DNA of 64,000 bases. Origin: an uncultured Lachnospiraceae bacterium (lineage in GTDB: Bacteria; Bacillota; Clostridia; Lachnospirales; Lachnospiraceae). Shown piece after piece: positions 18,071 to 27,837 of this stretch. The translations under genes and the position numbers were made by a program. Each line of letters opens with the position of its first letter. The stretch's first letter is position 1. The stretch spans positions 23,711 to 87,710 of the forward strand of contig CANPOY010000005.1 in assembly GCA_947575805.1 (NCBI GenBank). The letters run 5' to 3'. The notes under the pieces are model-generated. The model searched no databases and was not told the DNA's origin. It saw only the letters and a list, made by a program, of their open reading frames with translations.

Positions 18071-18217
18071 GCCGCCGCATTTCAGGCGGCGATACGAGCA
18101 AAAAGCGAAGCGTTTGCGAGTTGCGAAAGGTGAGCCGCCGCATTTTAGGCGCATTCACGAATTCATCCTTAAAAAGGCGGATTCTGTGGATGCGCTTTTA
18201 CATTTTCAAGTAAACTT

Positions 18218-19426
18218 TCACGCCGCAGCATTGCTGCCAGTCCTGGAGCTTTCTTTCATCCTTTCCCACATGAACAGCATCAGTCCTACGAAAAGCAGCA
18301 GATAGGCGGGATAGAGCCCGATGGAAACATGGGTGGCCAAAAGGCCGAACAGAGGCGGCATAAAGGTGGAGCCCAGATAAGCGCTTGCCATTTGGACGCC
18401 GATAATGGCCTGAGAATTTTCCGCTCCGAAGTTATCAGGGGTGGAATGAATGATGGAAGGGTATATCGGCGCGCAGCCAAGGCCGATAATGATCAGGCCT
18501 GCCAGGGCCGGAAAGTGGATGGGGAGGGGCAGCAGGATCAGGATAGCGCCGGCCAGGGCTGTCAGTGTCCCCAGGCGGATGAGCCTGCGGTCTCCCAGCC
18601 GGTCTGCCACAAAGCCGCTGAGGAAGCGTCCAAAGGTGATGCCCAGGTAAAACAGGGAAGCAAACATGGCGGCCGTCTCCGCGTCAATCCCCCGGTGCTG
18701 CACCAGATAGCTGCTGGCCCAGATGCCGGTGGTGGATTCCAGGGCGCAATAGGACCAGAAGGCGGCCAGCACCAGGGGGACGCCTTTTATGCGCAGCATT
18801 CGGCTCATGGAGAGGGGCTTTTCGGCAGACCTTTTGCTGTCTGATACTGCGGAAGAGCCGACATTGGCAACGGCATTGACAGCGGCCTTTTTCCACAGGG
18901 GAAGACTCAGGAAAAGAATGGCGGTCAGCGTAATCTGCAGCGCGGATACAATGCGGAAGCCAAGATTCCAGCTGTGGCCGGTGAGTGCATAGCCCATAAT
19001 ATATGGACTTACTGAGCAGCCAACGCCCCAGAAGCAGTGAAGCCAGCTCATATGCCGGGAAGCATAGTGGAGCGCCACGTAATTATTCAGGGAGGCGTCC
19101 ACGGCGCCGGCTCCCAGACCGTAGGGAACGGTCCAGATGCAGAGCAGCAGGAAGGAGTCGGAAACGGAAAAGCCAAACAGTGCGGCAGCGGTAAGAAGAA
19201 CGCTGACCGCGGTCACCAGTCCCGTGCCCAATTTTCGGGTAAGGCGGTCGGCAAGCAGGCTGGAAAGGATGGTACCGCCGGAGATCAGCATGGTGAGGAT
19301 GCCCATGCAGGACACGGGCACTTCCAGTTCCCGGTGCATAACGGGCCAGGCGGAACCTATAAGAGAGTCCGGCAGCCCCAGACTGATAAAAGCGATATAA
19401 ATGATCACAAGTAATAGCGAATACAT
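18218..19426 (-). CDS. MFS transporter
   Basis: 12-TM-like profile; LADRLTRKLGTGLVTA and FVADRLGDRRLIRLG cytoplasmic loop motifs. Confidence 0.9.
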   Translation of the reverse strand: MYSLLLVIIYIAFISLGLPDSLIGSAWPVMHRELEVPVSCMGILTMLISGGTILSSLLADRLTRKLGTGLVTAVSVLLTAAALFGFSVSDSFLLLCIWTVPYGLGAGAVDASLNNYVALHYASRHMSWLHCFWGVGCSVSPYIMGYALTGHSWNLGFRIVSALQITLTAILFLSLPLWKKAAVNAVANVGSSAVSDSKRSAEKPLSMSRMLRIKGVPLVLAAFWSYCALESTTGIWASSYLVQHRGIDAETAAMFASLFYLGITFGRFLSGFVADRLGDRRLIRLGTLTALAGAILILLPLPIHFPALAGLIIIGLGCAPIYPSIIHSTPDNFGAENSQAIIGVQMASAYLGSTFMPPLFGLLATHVSIGLYPAYLLLFVGLMLFMWERMKESSRTGSNAAA

Positions 19427-19637
19427 GAAAAACCTCCTGAATTTTCAGAATCTTTTGTGGCAGTATGGGAAAAGCTATGCTATACTGAACATGGCAAGTA
19501 TAGCATGAAAAACTGTGTTTGTAAAACAAAGTTGAAACCAGGAAGATTGATCTGCGTAAAGCGCAGGAACCGACAGCCGGTGAGAAGCAGCGAAAGGCAT
19601 ATATGCTGCAGATTTTATGACTTTAGAGGAGGCAGAC

Positions 19638-20126
19638 GTGGCAAAACAGAAGGAAGTGAAGACCAACGCCATGCGGATGCTGGAGTCCCTGGGGATTCCC
19701 TTTAAGCATTATACCTATGAATGTGAGGAATTTGTAGATGGGCTGCAGATTGCGGATATCCTGGGCCAGCCTTATGAAAAGGTGTACAAGACGCTGGTGA
19801 CTGTGGGAAACAGTAAGAATTATTTTGTTTTCGTGATTCCCATTGCGGGGGAGCTGGATTTGAAGGCGGCAGCAAGAAGCGTGGGTGAAAAGAGCGTGGA
19901 GATGATCCATGTGAAGGACATCAACGCCGTCACCGGCTATATCCGCGGCGGCTGTACTGCAGTTGGCATGAAGAAGCAGTACGTGACCCGCATTGACAGC
20001 TCGGCGGAAGTTCTGGAGAATATCATTGTCAGCGGCGGGCGCATCGGCTCTCAGCTGGAGCTTGCGCCGTCGGATCTGGCGAGAGCTGCGGGGGCGGAGT
20101 TTGCCGACATCGTGCGTAAGGCCTGA
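19638..20126 (+). CDS. ybaK: Cys-tRNA(Pro)/aminoacyl-tRNA deacylase, YbaK/EbsC type
   Basis: KTNAMRMLESLGIPFKHYTYE...KVYKTLVTVGNSKNYFVFVIP...YIRGGCTAVGMKKQ. Start GTG 19638 after AGAGGAGG. Confidence 0.9.
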   Translation: MAKQKEVKTNAMRMLESLGIPFKHYTYECEEFVDGLQIADILGQPYEKVYKTLVTVGNSKNYFVFVIPIAGELDLKAAARSVGEKSVEMIHVKDINAVTGYIRGGCTAVGMKKQYVTRIDSSAEVLENIIVSGGRIGSQLELAPSDLARAAGAEFADIVRKA

Positions 20127-20294
20127 AGGGCGGCAGGGAACACCGCGGGAGTTGCGAGATTACGGCAAGCTGATCAGATATTTCAGGAAAACGTAAAGAA
20201 CATAAGGAATTGAAAAATAGGTATAGCAGGGAAAGATTCTGCGGTAGCAAAACGCGGAATAGAATAAACGGAAGGATAACGGAAGTAAAGATAG

Positions 20295-21653
20295 ATGAAT
20301 GACGAGAGAATGAACGAATCGGAAGCAGAGCGGAGCGCACGCCGCAGGCGAAGAATCGAGGAGATGAAAAGGGAAAAGAAACGGGCGGAGCTGATACAGA
20401 GAAAGGTGCTGCCTGTAACGGCACTGGCACTTTTGATTTTGGCGGTGACTGCCGCCGGGGCAATTGCCGGAAACCGCAGAGAAAAGCAGGATGAAAGCAA
20501 TGGAGCAAAATATGCTGCGGCCGGCAGCAACGGTACGGAGAACAATAGAGAGATTGCCATGATTACAATGCCGCCGGATAATGCCGATGATGAAACTGCG
20601 CCTGGGAATCCGGACGCTAATCCAAATGCCGGAGCTCCGGGAGACGGCAGCCCGAACGGGGAGAATACCGACGGTGAAATTCCGGTCACTCCCGGCCGGA
20701 TCAATGTTGTGAGCAATGCTTTCGGCGCAGGTACGGGAAGTCTGGCGGCACAGATTACGCCGGAGGATCAGGACGACGGGAAGGAAGGAGGCGAGAGTCT
20801 TCAGCCGGAGGTCTACGAGGCAGTGAGTACGGCGTACACTACGGGGTTTGCGGACAGTGTAATCAGCGAGTACGGGATAGTGATTGACGTGGAGAACGGT
20901 GCCATATTGGCTCAAAGAAATGCCAAGACAGGCATGAGCCCGGCATCCATGACGAAAGTGCTGACGATTCTGACCGCGGCGGATGCGCTGGGAATTGGCG
21001 GAGAGGATTGGGCAAACAATCCCATACTGGATGATACATTTGAGATTACAATAGATATAACGGATTACAGCTTTGTCAACCGCTGCAGCAATGTGGGATT
21101 TGAAGTGGGAGAAAGGGTGACGGTCAGGGATCTTTTCTATGGGACGATCCTGCCCTCCGGCGCGGATGCGGCGGTGGGCCTTGCCTGCTATGTGTCCGGA
21201 TCTCATGAAGCGTTTGTGGAATTGATGAATCAGAAGCTGAATGAGCTTGGCCTGTCCGGTTCCACTCATTTTACCAACTGCGTGGGGCTCTATGACAAAG
21301 ATCATTACAGTACCGTGTATGATATTGCGGTCATATTAAAGACCGCGGCTGATAATCCGTTCTGTCGTGAGGTATTGTCGGCACACACATACAATACTGC
21401 CGTTAATGACCGGCACCCGAAAGGGCTCCTGGTCTCCAACTGGTTTCTGCGCCGGATCGAGGACAAGGATACCCACGGGGAAGTGATCTGTGCCAAAACA
21501 GGTTATGTGAATCAGTCAAAAAGCTGTGCGGCAAGCCTGGCGGCGGATGTGCACGGAAAAGAGTATATCTGCGTTACGGCAGGAGCCGGTGGCTCCTGGC
21601 CGTGTATTAACGATCATGTGGCATTGTATCAGACCTGGCTTGCAGGGGAGTGA
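20295..21653 (+). CDS. D-alanyl-D-alanine carboxypeptidase (serine type, PBP5-like)
   Basis: SxxK motif SPASMTKVLTILTAADAL, SGADAAVGLACYVSGS, KTGYVNQSKSCAAS. Confidence 0.93.
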   Translation: MNDERMNESEAERSARRRRRIEEMKREKKRAELIQRKVLPVTALALLILAVTAAGAIAGNRREKQDESNGAKYAAAGSNGTENNREIAMITMPPDNADDETAPGNPDANPNAGAPGDGSPNGENTDGEIPVTPGRINVVSNAFGAGTGSLAAQITPEDQDDGKEGGESLQPEVYEAVSTAYTTGFADSVISEYGIVIDVENGAILAQRNAKTGMSPASMTKVLTILTAADALGIGGEDWANNPILDDTFEITIDITDYSFVNRCSNVGFEVGERVTVRDLFYGTILPSGADAAVGLACYVSGSHEAFVELMNQKLNELGLSGSTHFTNCVGLYDKDHYSTVYDIAVILKTAADNPFCREVLSAHTYNTAVNDRHPKGLLVSNWFLRRIEDKDTHGEVICAKTGYVNQSKSCAASLAADVHGKEYICVTAGAGGSWPCINDHVALYQTWLAGE

Positions 21654-22612
21654 ACGCCCTGTTCATTGGATTCCCTGCCGGAATCCTCGTAGTATGCCTT
21701 GACCCGGATTGCCTGGCTGTAATCGCCGAAATTCTCACCAAACAGGGTTAGACCGCCGCAGTTGGCAGTATCCTGAGGAACGGAAAATGTGAAACTGATT
21801 GAGCTGTTGTGATCTATATGCAGATCCCGGATATTTGTCTTTGAGATGCGCAGCGTGCCATCGATGAAAGTGCCGCTTTCGTTGATGATCAGGGACTTCA
21901 GCAGTCCGTACTGGTTCAGCAGCTCAGGCCACCAGTAAGGTGAGATAATGCCTCTGCGGGCGCCGTAATCTCCCGGACTGATCCATTTTCCCAACGGAAC
22001 GTCATTGATGGAAAAGTGGATGTCACTGGGATAATCCTCGTTAAACTCCGGACATTCCGAGGAGATTTCGAAGGAGATCTGCAGCTCGTGCAGGGACTGC
22101 CCGGGGTTCAGACGGTTGGGAAGGCTGTAAGTCAGGCTGCCATAGCCGATCCAGATAATATCTGCGTCAAAGCGTTCCGGGTAAGAAAAGACCTTGGGAT
22201 TATCCAGGTCGCCGATGATGTTGGCCGGGGTTGCCAGCCCGCAGGTGGGATGCACGTCGCAGGAGATGTAGTGGCCTACGGAGATGTCGTCGGTATAGCA
22301 GTGTCTGGGCTTTGCCTGGGGTGCCATATCCACCAGCAGCCGGGAGTAGACAGGCCGCACAATTTTCATCACGCCCCTTTTCCCGGAAGTGGTGTGTATT
22401 GCTACCAGCCCGGCGTCCTCCAGTTTGCTGACATGCAGTGAAATAGCGCTGTTGGTCAGGTTCAGGGCCTTGGCCAGATCGTTCATGCTCATCTGATCGT
22501 CCGCATAGACCAGCTCCATGATGCGAAGCCTCATGGGAGTACTCAGAGCCTTGAAAATTTCCTCTGCTTCGGAAAGGGAATGTAAGTATAACATTTTCGG
22601 CCTCCAATCCAT
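21629..22612 (-). CDS. ArsR-type HTH regulator with C-terminal beta-sandwich-like domain
   Basis: FKALSTPMRLRIMELVYADDQMSMNDLAKALNLTNSAISLHVSKLEDAGLVAI is an ArsR winged HTH; ~200-aa beta-rich C-terminal part. Actual start may be the internal Met at 22594. Confidence 0.85.
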   Translation of the reverse strand: MDWRPKMLYLHSLSEAEEIFKALSTPMRLRIMELVYADDQMSMNDLAKALNLTNSAISLHVSKLEDAGLVAIHTTSGKRGVMKIVRPVYSRLLVDMAPQAKPRHCYTDDISVGHYISCDVHPTCGLATPANIIGDLDNPKVFSYPERFDADIIWIGYGSLTYSLPNRLNPGQSLHELQISFEISSECPEFNEDYPSDIHFSINDVPLGKWISPGDYGARRGIISPYWWPELLNQYGLLKSLIINESGTFIDGTLRISKTNIRDLHIDHNSSISFTFSVPQDTANCGGLTLFGENFGDYSQAIRVKAYYEDSGRESNEQGVHSPASQV

Positions 22613-22622
22613 ATCATATACG

Positions 22623-22636
22623 CTGATTATAATCAG
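22623..22636. promoter_or_regulatory. 14-bp perfect palindrome, candidate ArsR-type operator
   Basis: CTGATTATAATCAG, just upstream of the ArsR-type gene's start. Confidence 0.55.
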
Positions 22637-22831
22637 ACGAAAAAGTTAAGTCAATACATAAATAGTCAAAAAATAGCACAAATCTTCCAATGGCATAATT
22701 CCACCTTAAATTATTGTACAATATAGACAAAAATAAATAATTATTTTTGGATACCAAGAAACAAAATGCCTGTTGATTGTTGGAAGTGAATGTGGTAAGT
22801 TAATGGTAAAGTTAAGCGAATGCAGCAGTAA

Positions 22832-22847
22832 TTAAGTGAAAACTTAA
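22832..22847. promoter_or_regulatory. TTAAGT-GAAA-ACTTAA inverted repeat, candidate operator in the SBP leader
   Basis: Perfect 6-4-6 inverted repeat; extra ACTTAA half-sites at 22893-22898 and 22905-22910 and TTAAGT at 22646-22651. Confidence 0.5.
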
Positions 22848-23019
22848 AGAAAACAGAAATAAACCGCTTTCAAAAGTAAAAATAAAGCAAGCACTTAAAA
22901 AATGACTTAAATGTATGTACAAAGTGCACGGCTGATAAAGAAATGACATGCTTTTTTCGGCGAACTGCTGAGCAATGCGAAGCAGGAAAAAGAGCGGCAA
23001 TAGAGTAAGGAGGTTTTCC

Positions 23020-25989
23020 ATGGTGCGTAGAAAGTATGAAAGGATGATAGCGTCGATACTGACAGCTGTAATGGCAGTGGGGGGGGCGATTTCGGCAGGA
23101 AACACCGGATTTATCTCCCGGGCGGAAGAAGCAGAGGGCCGGACGACAGAAGCGGAAGGCTTCAGCATTGAGAGACTTTCTTCCAATTATACGAAGGTCA
23201 GCGCAGGATATAAGGCGGCTGATTACCGGGGCGGTGAGAAGAGCTTTTCCCTGGAAAACGTAATCAATAAAGAGGATATATCTGTGCTCACATCAGATAA
23301 TCATGGCTATGAGGGCCAGGTTGCGGATGTGGAGCCCGGTATGTCCCTGCGTCTGAATATAGAAGCACCCGAGACAGCGCTCTACTGGATCGGGTTTGAC
23401 TATCTGTCTTATGATGAATCTATTCTTCCCGTTGAGTTTTCCGTGAAAATTGACGGGGAATATCCTTTTTATGAAACAAGAAACTTAAATTTTGAAACTA
23501 CCTGGGTGCAGAGCGAGGGCATATCTTTGGACAGATACGGCAATGAGATCGTGTCCATGCCTTCCAAGCTGATACAGTGGGAGACCAAGTATCTGGGCGA
23601 CAGTAGCTATCGTTATGCCGGCCCGCTAAAGGTCGAGCTGGAAAAAGGCACTCATGAGATGGAAATTGAAGTCAGCGAGGGAAGGTTTCTGCTGGGAGAC
23701 ATTGTCCTGCATGCGCCGGAGATTGTAGCGGAGTACACCGGTTCCCAGGCTGCGCCGGGAGAGGCGCTGACTACCATCCAGGGCGAAAACTTCTATATGA
23801 GAAACGATTCTTCCATTCACGCGACCAGCGAGTATGACGGAGCGCTCTATCCCCTGTCAACCGGAGAGACGGTGCTGAACACGGTGGACGGTGATTCCTT
23901 CAAAAAGGCAGGACAGACCATTACCTGGCAGTTTGATGTAAATGCAGACGGTTATTATTATATGGCGATGAATTATCGCCAGGCTGACAAAAATAACTTT
24001 CCCGTGTTCGTGGATTTTCGGATAGACGGTGAGATACCGAACGCTGCATTCCAGAGTTATCCGGTTGAATCCGCCAATAAGTACACCACCAGATCCCTTC
24101 AGGACGAAGAAGGCAATAGGTTAAGCGTTTATTTAACAAAAGGAGAACATACGCTTTCGGCTACGATCAGTGCGGAAAACCTTTGCTACGTACTGGAGCA
24201 GGTGGATGAAATCATGAACGGCATTAATGATCTGTCCCTTGAGGTCACGAAGGTTGCAGGCACCAATAAAGACAAGTACAGGGATCTGAAGCTGACAAGA
24301 TACATACCGGATGTCCAGACCAGGCTGTATGGCTGGGTAGACCGGCTCTACGAGCTGGCGGAATTCGCGACGCAGTATGCAGACGTAAAGGATGCGGAGG
24401 ATGTGGCGGCTTTCGGCTATCTCATTATAGCGGCAAAGCAGTTAAAAACCCTGGGAGACGAGCCGGACGAACTGATCTACCGTGTGGCGGAGCTTTCCAC
24501 CAGTGTGAATTCCATTAATACACAGATAGCTAACTTTGTAGATCTGATTAATAACAACAAGCTTTCCATAGACAGAATATATTTTTATCAGGAAGATGCA
24601 AAACTGCCTAAGAAGCTGAATGTATTTCAGCGCGCGGGGCTATCAATCCAGCGTTTCGGGCATTCCTTCTTCGGGACATCTTACTCCGCCAGCAATACGG
24701 ACGCTTCCCACCTGCAGGTGTGGGTGAACCGTCCCAGGCAGTATGTGGAGATCATGCAGAAGATGATTGACGAGCAGTTTACGGCGAGCACGGGTATTCA
24801 GGTGGATCTTTCCATTATGACGGATCCTCAGAAGCTGGTTCTTGCCAACGCCTCCGGCGACACACCGGATATTGCCACGGGAATCAATTATTCCATTCCT
24901 TTTGAGCTGGGAATCCGGGGAGCGCTGGTGGATCTGACCAAATTTGATAATTATAAGGAAGTCTTCGGCAGATACAGCGAGGGCATTCTGGTATCCTCGG
25001 TGATCGGCGACGGTTTCTACTCTCTGCCGGAGACCATGAACTTTTACGTGATGTTCTGCAGGACGGATATTCTGGAGAAGCTGGGATTGGAGGCGCCTGA
25101 GACCATGGATGATCTGATTGCCATGCTGCCTGATCTGCAGATGCGGGGTCTGAATGTTTACTATCCTACGGCGTCCATGCTGGTCATGCGGAATTTCCAT
25201 GGCACCACGCCTCTGCTTTTCCAGCATGGCGGCGCTCTCTATGGGGATACGGCCCAGGAAATCGAAGTCAACAGCGAAACGTCCATAGAGGGTCTGACTG
25301 CCCTGACGGAATTGTTTACTCTGTATAATCTGCCGGTGGATATACCCAATTTCTACCAGCATTTCAGAAACGGCGACCTGCCCATCGGGATAGCGGATTT
25401 CAACGCCTATAACCTGATCCTCAACGCGGCGCCGGAGATTGCGAATTCCTGGAATATTGCCCTGATTCCCGGAGCGGTTGACGAGGAGACCGGTGAGATT
25501 TACCGTTACATGTCAGGCGGCGCGGAGAGTACGGTGATGTTTGCCTCGGATGATAAGCGGGAGCAGCAGGCATGGGAGTTTATGGACTGGTGGTCCAGTG
25601 CGGATGTGCAGGCGGAGTTCGGACAGATGCTTCAGATTATGTACGGCGACGAGTACATCTGGCCCACGGCCAACATGGAGGCATTCGGCAAGCTGCCGTT
25701 CCCCACGGCCCACAAGGATATTATCATGGAGCAGGCATCTCATATTCTCGAAGCGCCAAGGCTTCTGGGCAGCTATATGATGGAGCGTGAGATCAGTAAC
25801 TCCTTCAACGACATCGTGGTAAACGGCCATACACTGCGGGCACGTATCGACAAGGCGGTAAAGACGGTGGAGCGGGAGACGGAGCGGAAGCTGGAAGAAT
25901 TCGGATACATAGACAGTGAAGGAAATGTGCTTAAGGAGTATAAGGTGCCTTCGGTGGAAGCAGTAAGGAGAATTTTTGAGACCAAATAA
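23020..25989 (+). CDS. Very large extracellular solute-binding protein with N-terminal beta-sandwich (CBM-like) modules
   Basis: Signal peptide; two similar ~150-aa N-terminal beta-rich segments; C-terminal family-1 SBP (LQVWVNRPRQYVEIMQKMIDEQFTASTGIQVDLSIMTDPQKLVLANASGDTPDIATG). Start 23020 follows GGAGGTTTTCC. Confidence 0.88.
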   Translation: MVRRKYERMIASILTAVMAVGGAISAGNTGFISRAEEAEGRTTEAEGFSIERLSSNYTKVSAGYKAADYRGGEKSFSLENVINKEDISVLTSDNHGYEGQVADVEPGMSLRLNIEAPETALYWIGFDYLSYDESILPVEFSVKIDGEYPFYETRNLNFETTWVQSEGISLDRYGNEIVSMPSKLIQWETKYLGDSSYRYAGPLKVELEKGTHEMEIEVSEGRFLLGDIVLHAPEIVAEYTGSQAAPGEALTTIQGENFYMRNDSSIHATSEYDGALYPLSTGETVLNTVDGDSFKKAGQTITWQFDVNADGYYYMAMNYRQADKNNFPVFVDFRIDGEIPNAAFQSYPVESANKYTTRSLQDEEGNRLSVYLTKGEHTLSATISAENLCYVLEQVDEIMNGINDLSLEVTKVAGTNKDKYRDLKLTRYIPDVQTRLYGWVDRLYELAEFATQYADVKDAEDVAAFGYLIIAAKQLKTLGDEPDELIYRVAELSTSVNSINTQIANFVDLINNNKLSIDRIYFYQEDAKLPKKLNVFQRAGLSIQRFGHSFFGTSYSASNTDASHLQVWVNRPRQYVEIMQKMIDEQFTASTGIQVDLSIMTDPQKLVLANASGDTPDIATGINYSIPFELGIRGALVDLTKFDNYKEVFGRYSEGILVSSVIGDGFYSLPETMNFYVMFCRTDILEKLGLEAPETMDDLIAMLPDLQMRGLNVYYPTASMLVMRNFHGTTPLLFQHGGALYGDTAQEIEVNSETSIEGLTALTELFTLYNLPVDIPNFYQHFRNGDLPIGIADFNAYNLILNAAPEIANSWNIALIPGAVDEETGEIYRYMSGGAESTVMFASDDKREQQAWEFMDWWSSADVQAEFGQMLQIMYGDEYIWPTANMEAFGKLPFPTAHKDIIMEQASHILEAPRLLGSYMMEREISNSFNDIVVNGHTLRARIDKAVKTVERETERKLEEFGYIDSEGNVLKEYKVPSVEAVRRIFETK

Positions 25990-26019
25990 CAAAACGGATA
26001 TTTTGGAATGGAGGAAACC

Positions 26020-26928
26020 ATGAAGAAATCAACCAAAATCAGCAGAAGGGAACGTTCCAATAAGGCAGGATACCTGTTTCTTCTTCCTTATGCTCTTCTG
26101 TTTACAATTTTCATCCTGACTCCGGTGTGCCTGGCAGTGGTTCTTTCCTTTACGAACTTTAATGTGATCCAGTTTCCGAAGCCGGTGGGATTCCTGAATT
26201 ACATCAACCTGGTTACCAGTGACGAGGTGTTTATGCAGTATGTCCTGCCTAACACGGTGAAGTACGCGATCATCGTCGGTGTGGGAGGCTATTGTCTGTC
26301 CTTCCTGCTGGCCTGGGCGCTGGCGAATCTGCCGGGTAAACTGAGAACAGTGCTGGCATTGATCCTTTACTCGCCCAGCATGACGGCAGGTGTGGCTATG
26401 ACGGTGCTCTGGAAGATCATGTTCACCGGCGACCAGACGGGGTACATAAACAGTTGGCTGATGGATCTGGGAGTCATTAACGAACCGATTATATGGCTGG
26501 TAAACGCGAACTATCTGCTGCCCATTGTCATTATCATCGGTCTGTGGAGCAGTATGGGCGTGGGCTTTCTGGCGATCCTGGCCGGAATCCTGAACACGGA
26601 TGAGAGCCTATATGAGGCGGCGGCTATCGACGGTGTCAAGAACCGGTTCCAGGAGATGATTTATGTCACCATCCCCAGCATGAAGCCTCAGATGTTGTTT
26701 GCGGCGGTCATGCAGATTGTGGGAGCCTTTCAGAACGGCCAGGTGGCATCCATGCTGGCAGGCAACCCCACACCGGGTTATGCGGCTCAGCTGATAGTAA
26801 ACCATATTGAAGACTATGGCTTTATCCGTTACGAAATGGGATATGCTGCGGCTGTTTCCGTAGCACTGCTGCTGATTGTCAATGTATTCTCGAAAATAGC
26901 CAACAAGCTGTTCGGTGAGAAGGATTAA
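26020..26928 (+). CDS. Carbohydrate ABC transporter permease (MalF-like)
   Basis: [28 protein letters not shown] motif; six TM-like segments. Confidence 0.94.
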   Translation: MKKSTKISRRERSNKAGYLFLLPYALLFTIFILTPVCLAVVLSFTNFNVIQFPKPVGFLNYINLVTSDEVFMQYVLPNTVKYAIIVGVGGYCLSFLLAWALANLPGKLRTVLALILYSPSMTAGVAMTVLWKIMFTGDQTGYINSWLMDLGVINEPIIWLVNANYLLPIVIIIGLWSSMGVGFLAILAGILNTDESLYEAAAIDGVKNRFQEMIYVTIPSMKPQMLFAAVMQIVGAFQNGQVASMLAGNPTPGYAAQLIVNHIEDYGFIRYEMGYAAAVSVALLLIVNVFSKIANKLFGEKD

Positions 26929-26940
26929 AGGAGGAAGAAG

Positions 26941-27816
26941 ATGGCTTACAAAGGGAACGGGATTAATCCAAAGAAATTTGAAAAAGGTCAGATCAAGATC
27001 CTGCTGATGGTGCTTCCTCTGGTAATTATAACGGGACTGCCTATTGTGTTCATCGTCTTCCACGCGTTTAAGCCCATGGAAGAGCTGTTCGCCTTCCCGC
27101 CGAAGTTTATCACCACGAATCCCACGCTGGATAATTTCCGCAAGCTGTTTAAGGCTTCCCGCACGGCGGGCATACCGCTTTCCAAGTATGTGTTTAACAG
27201 CCTGCTGATCACCGGGGCGGTGGTATTCTCTTCCCTGGTCTTTACCACATCGGCAGCATATGCCCTGTCGAAGCTGAAGTTCAAGGGCAGGTTCGCCTTG
27301 ATGAATATCAACCAGCTGGCCCTGATGTTTGTACCCGTGGCGGTGATGATTCCCAGGTATCTGGTGGTCAACGTGCTGCATATGACAAACACCTACTGGG
27401 CACAGATTCTGCCGCTGATTCCTTTGCCGGTGGCGCTGTTTCTGGTGAAGCAGTTTGTGGACCAGGTGCCGGATTCGCTGATCGAGGCGGCCTATATGGA
27501 CGGGGCGAAGGAGCTGCAGATTTACACAAAGGTGATTCTGCCGCTGATCAAGCCCGCTATTGCCACTGCCGCGATCCTGGTTTTCCAGCAGGTGTGGACC
27601 AACATGGAGGCTTCCAATTATTACGTAAATGACGACGGCCTGAAGACACTGGCATTTTATATGAATACGCTGACCAGCACTACCACCAATAATACCGTGG
27701 CCGGCCAGGGTGTGGCGGCGGCAGCCTCACTGATCATGTTTGTGCCCAATCTGGTGCTGTTCTGCATCCTGCAGAAGAACGTCATGAATACCATGGCGCA
27801 CTCCGGTATCAAGTAA
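26941..27816 (+). CDS. Carbohydrate ABC transporter permease (MalG-like)
   Basis: EAAYMDGAKELQIYTKVILPLIKPAIATAAILVFQQVWTNMEAS EAA motif. Confidence 0.94.
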   Translation: MAYKGNGINPKKFEKGQIKILLMVLPLVIITGLPIVFIVFHAFKPMEELFAFPPKFITTNPTLDNFRKLFKASRTAGIPLSKYVFNSLLITGAVVFSSLVFTTSAAYALSKLKFKGRFALMNINQLALMFVPVAVMIPRYLVVNVLHMTNTYWAQILPLIPLPVALFLVKQFVDQVPDSLIEAAYMDGAKELQIYTKVILPLIKPAIATAAILVFQQVWTNMEASNYYVNDDGLKTLAFYMNTLTSTTTNNTVAGQGVAAAASLIMFVPNLVLFCILQKNVMNTMAHSGIK

Positions 27817-27837
27817 ACAGGAAAGGTGAGTAGATTG

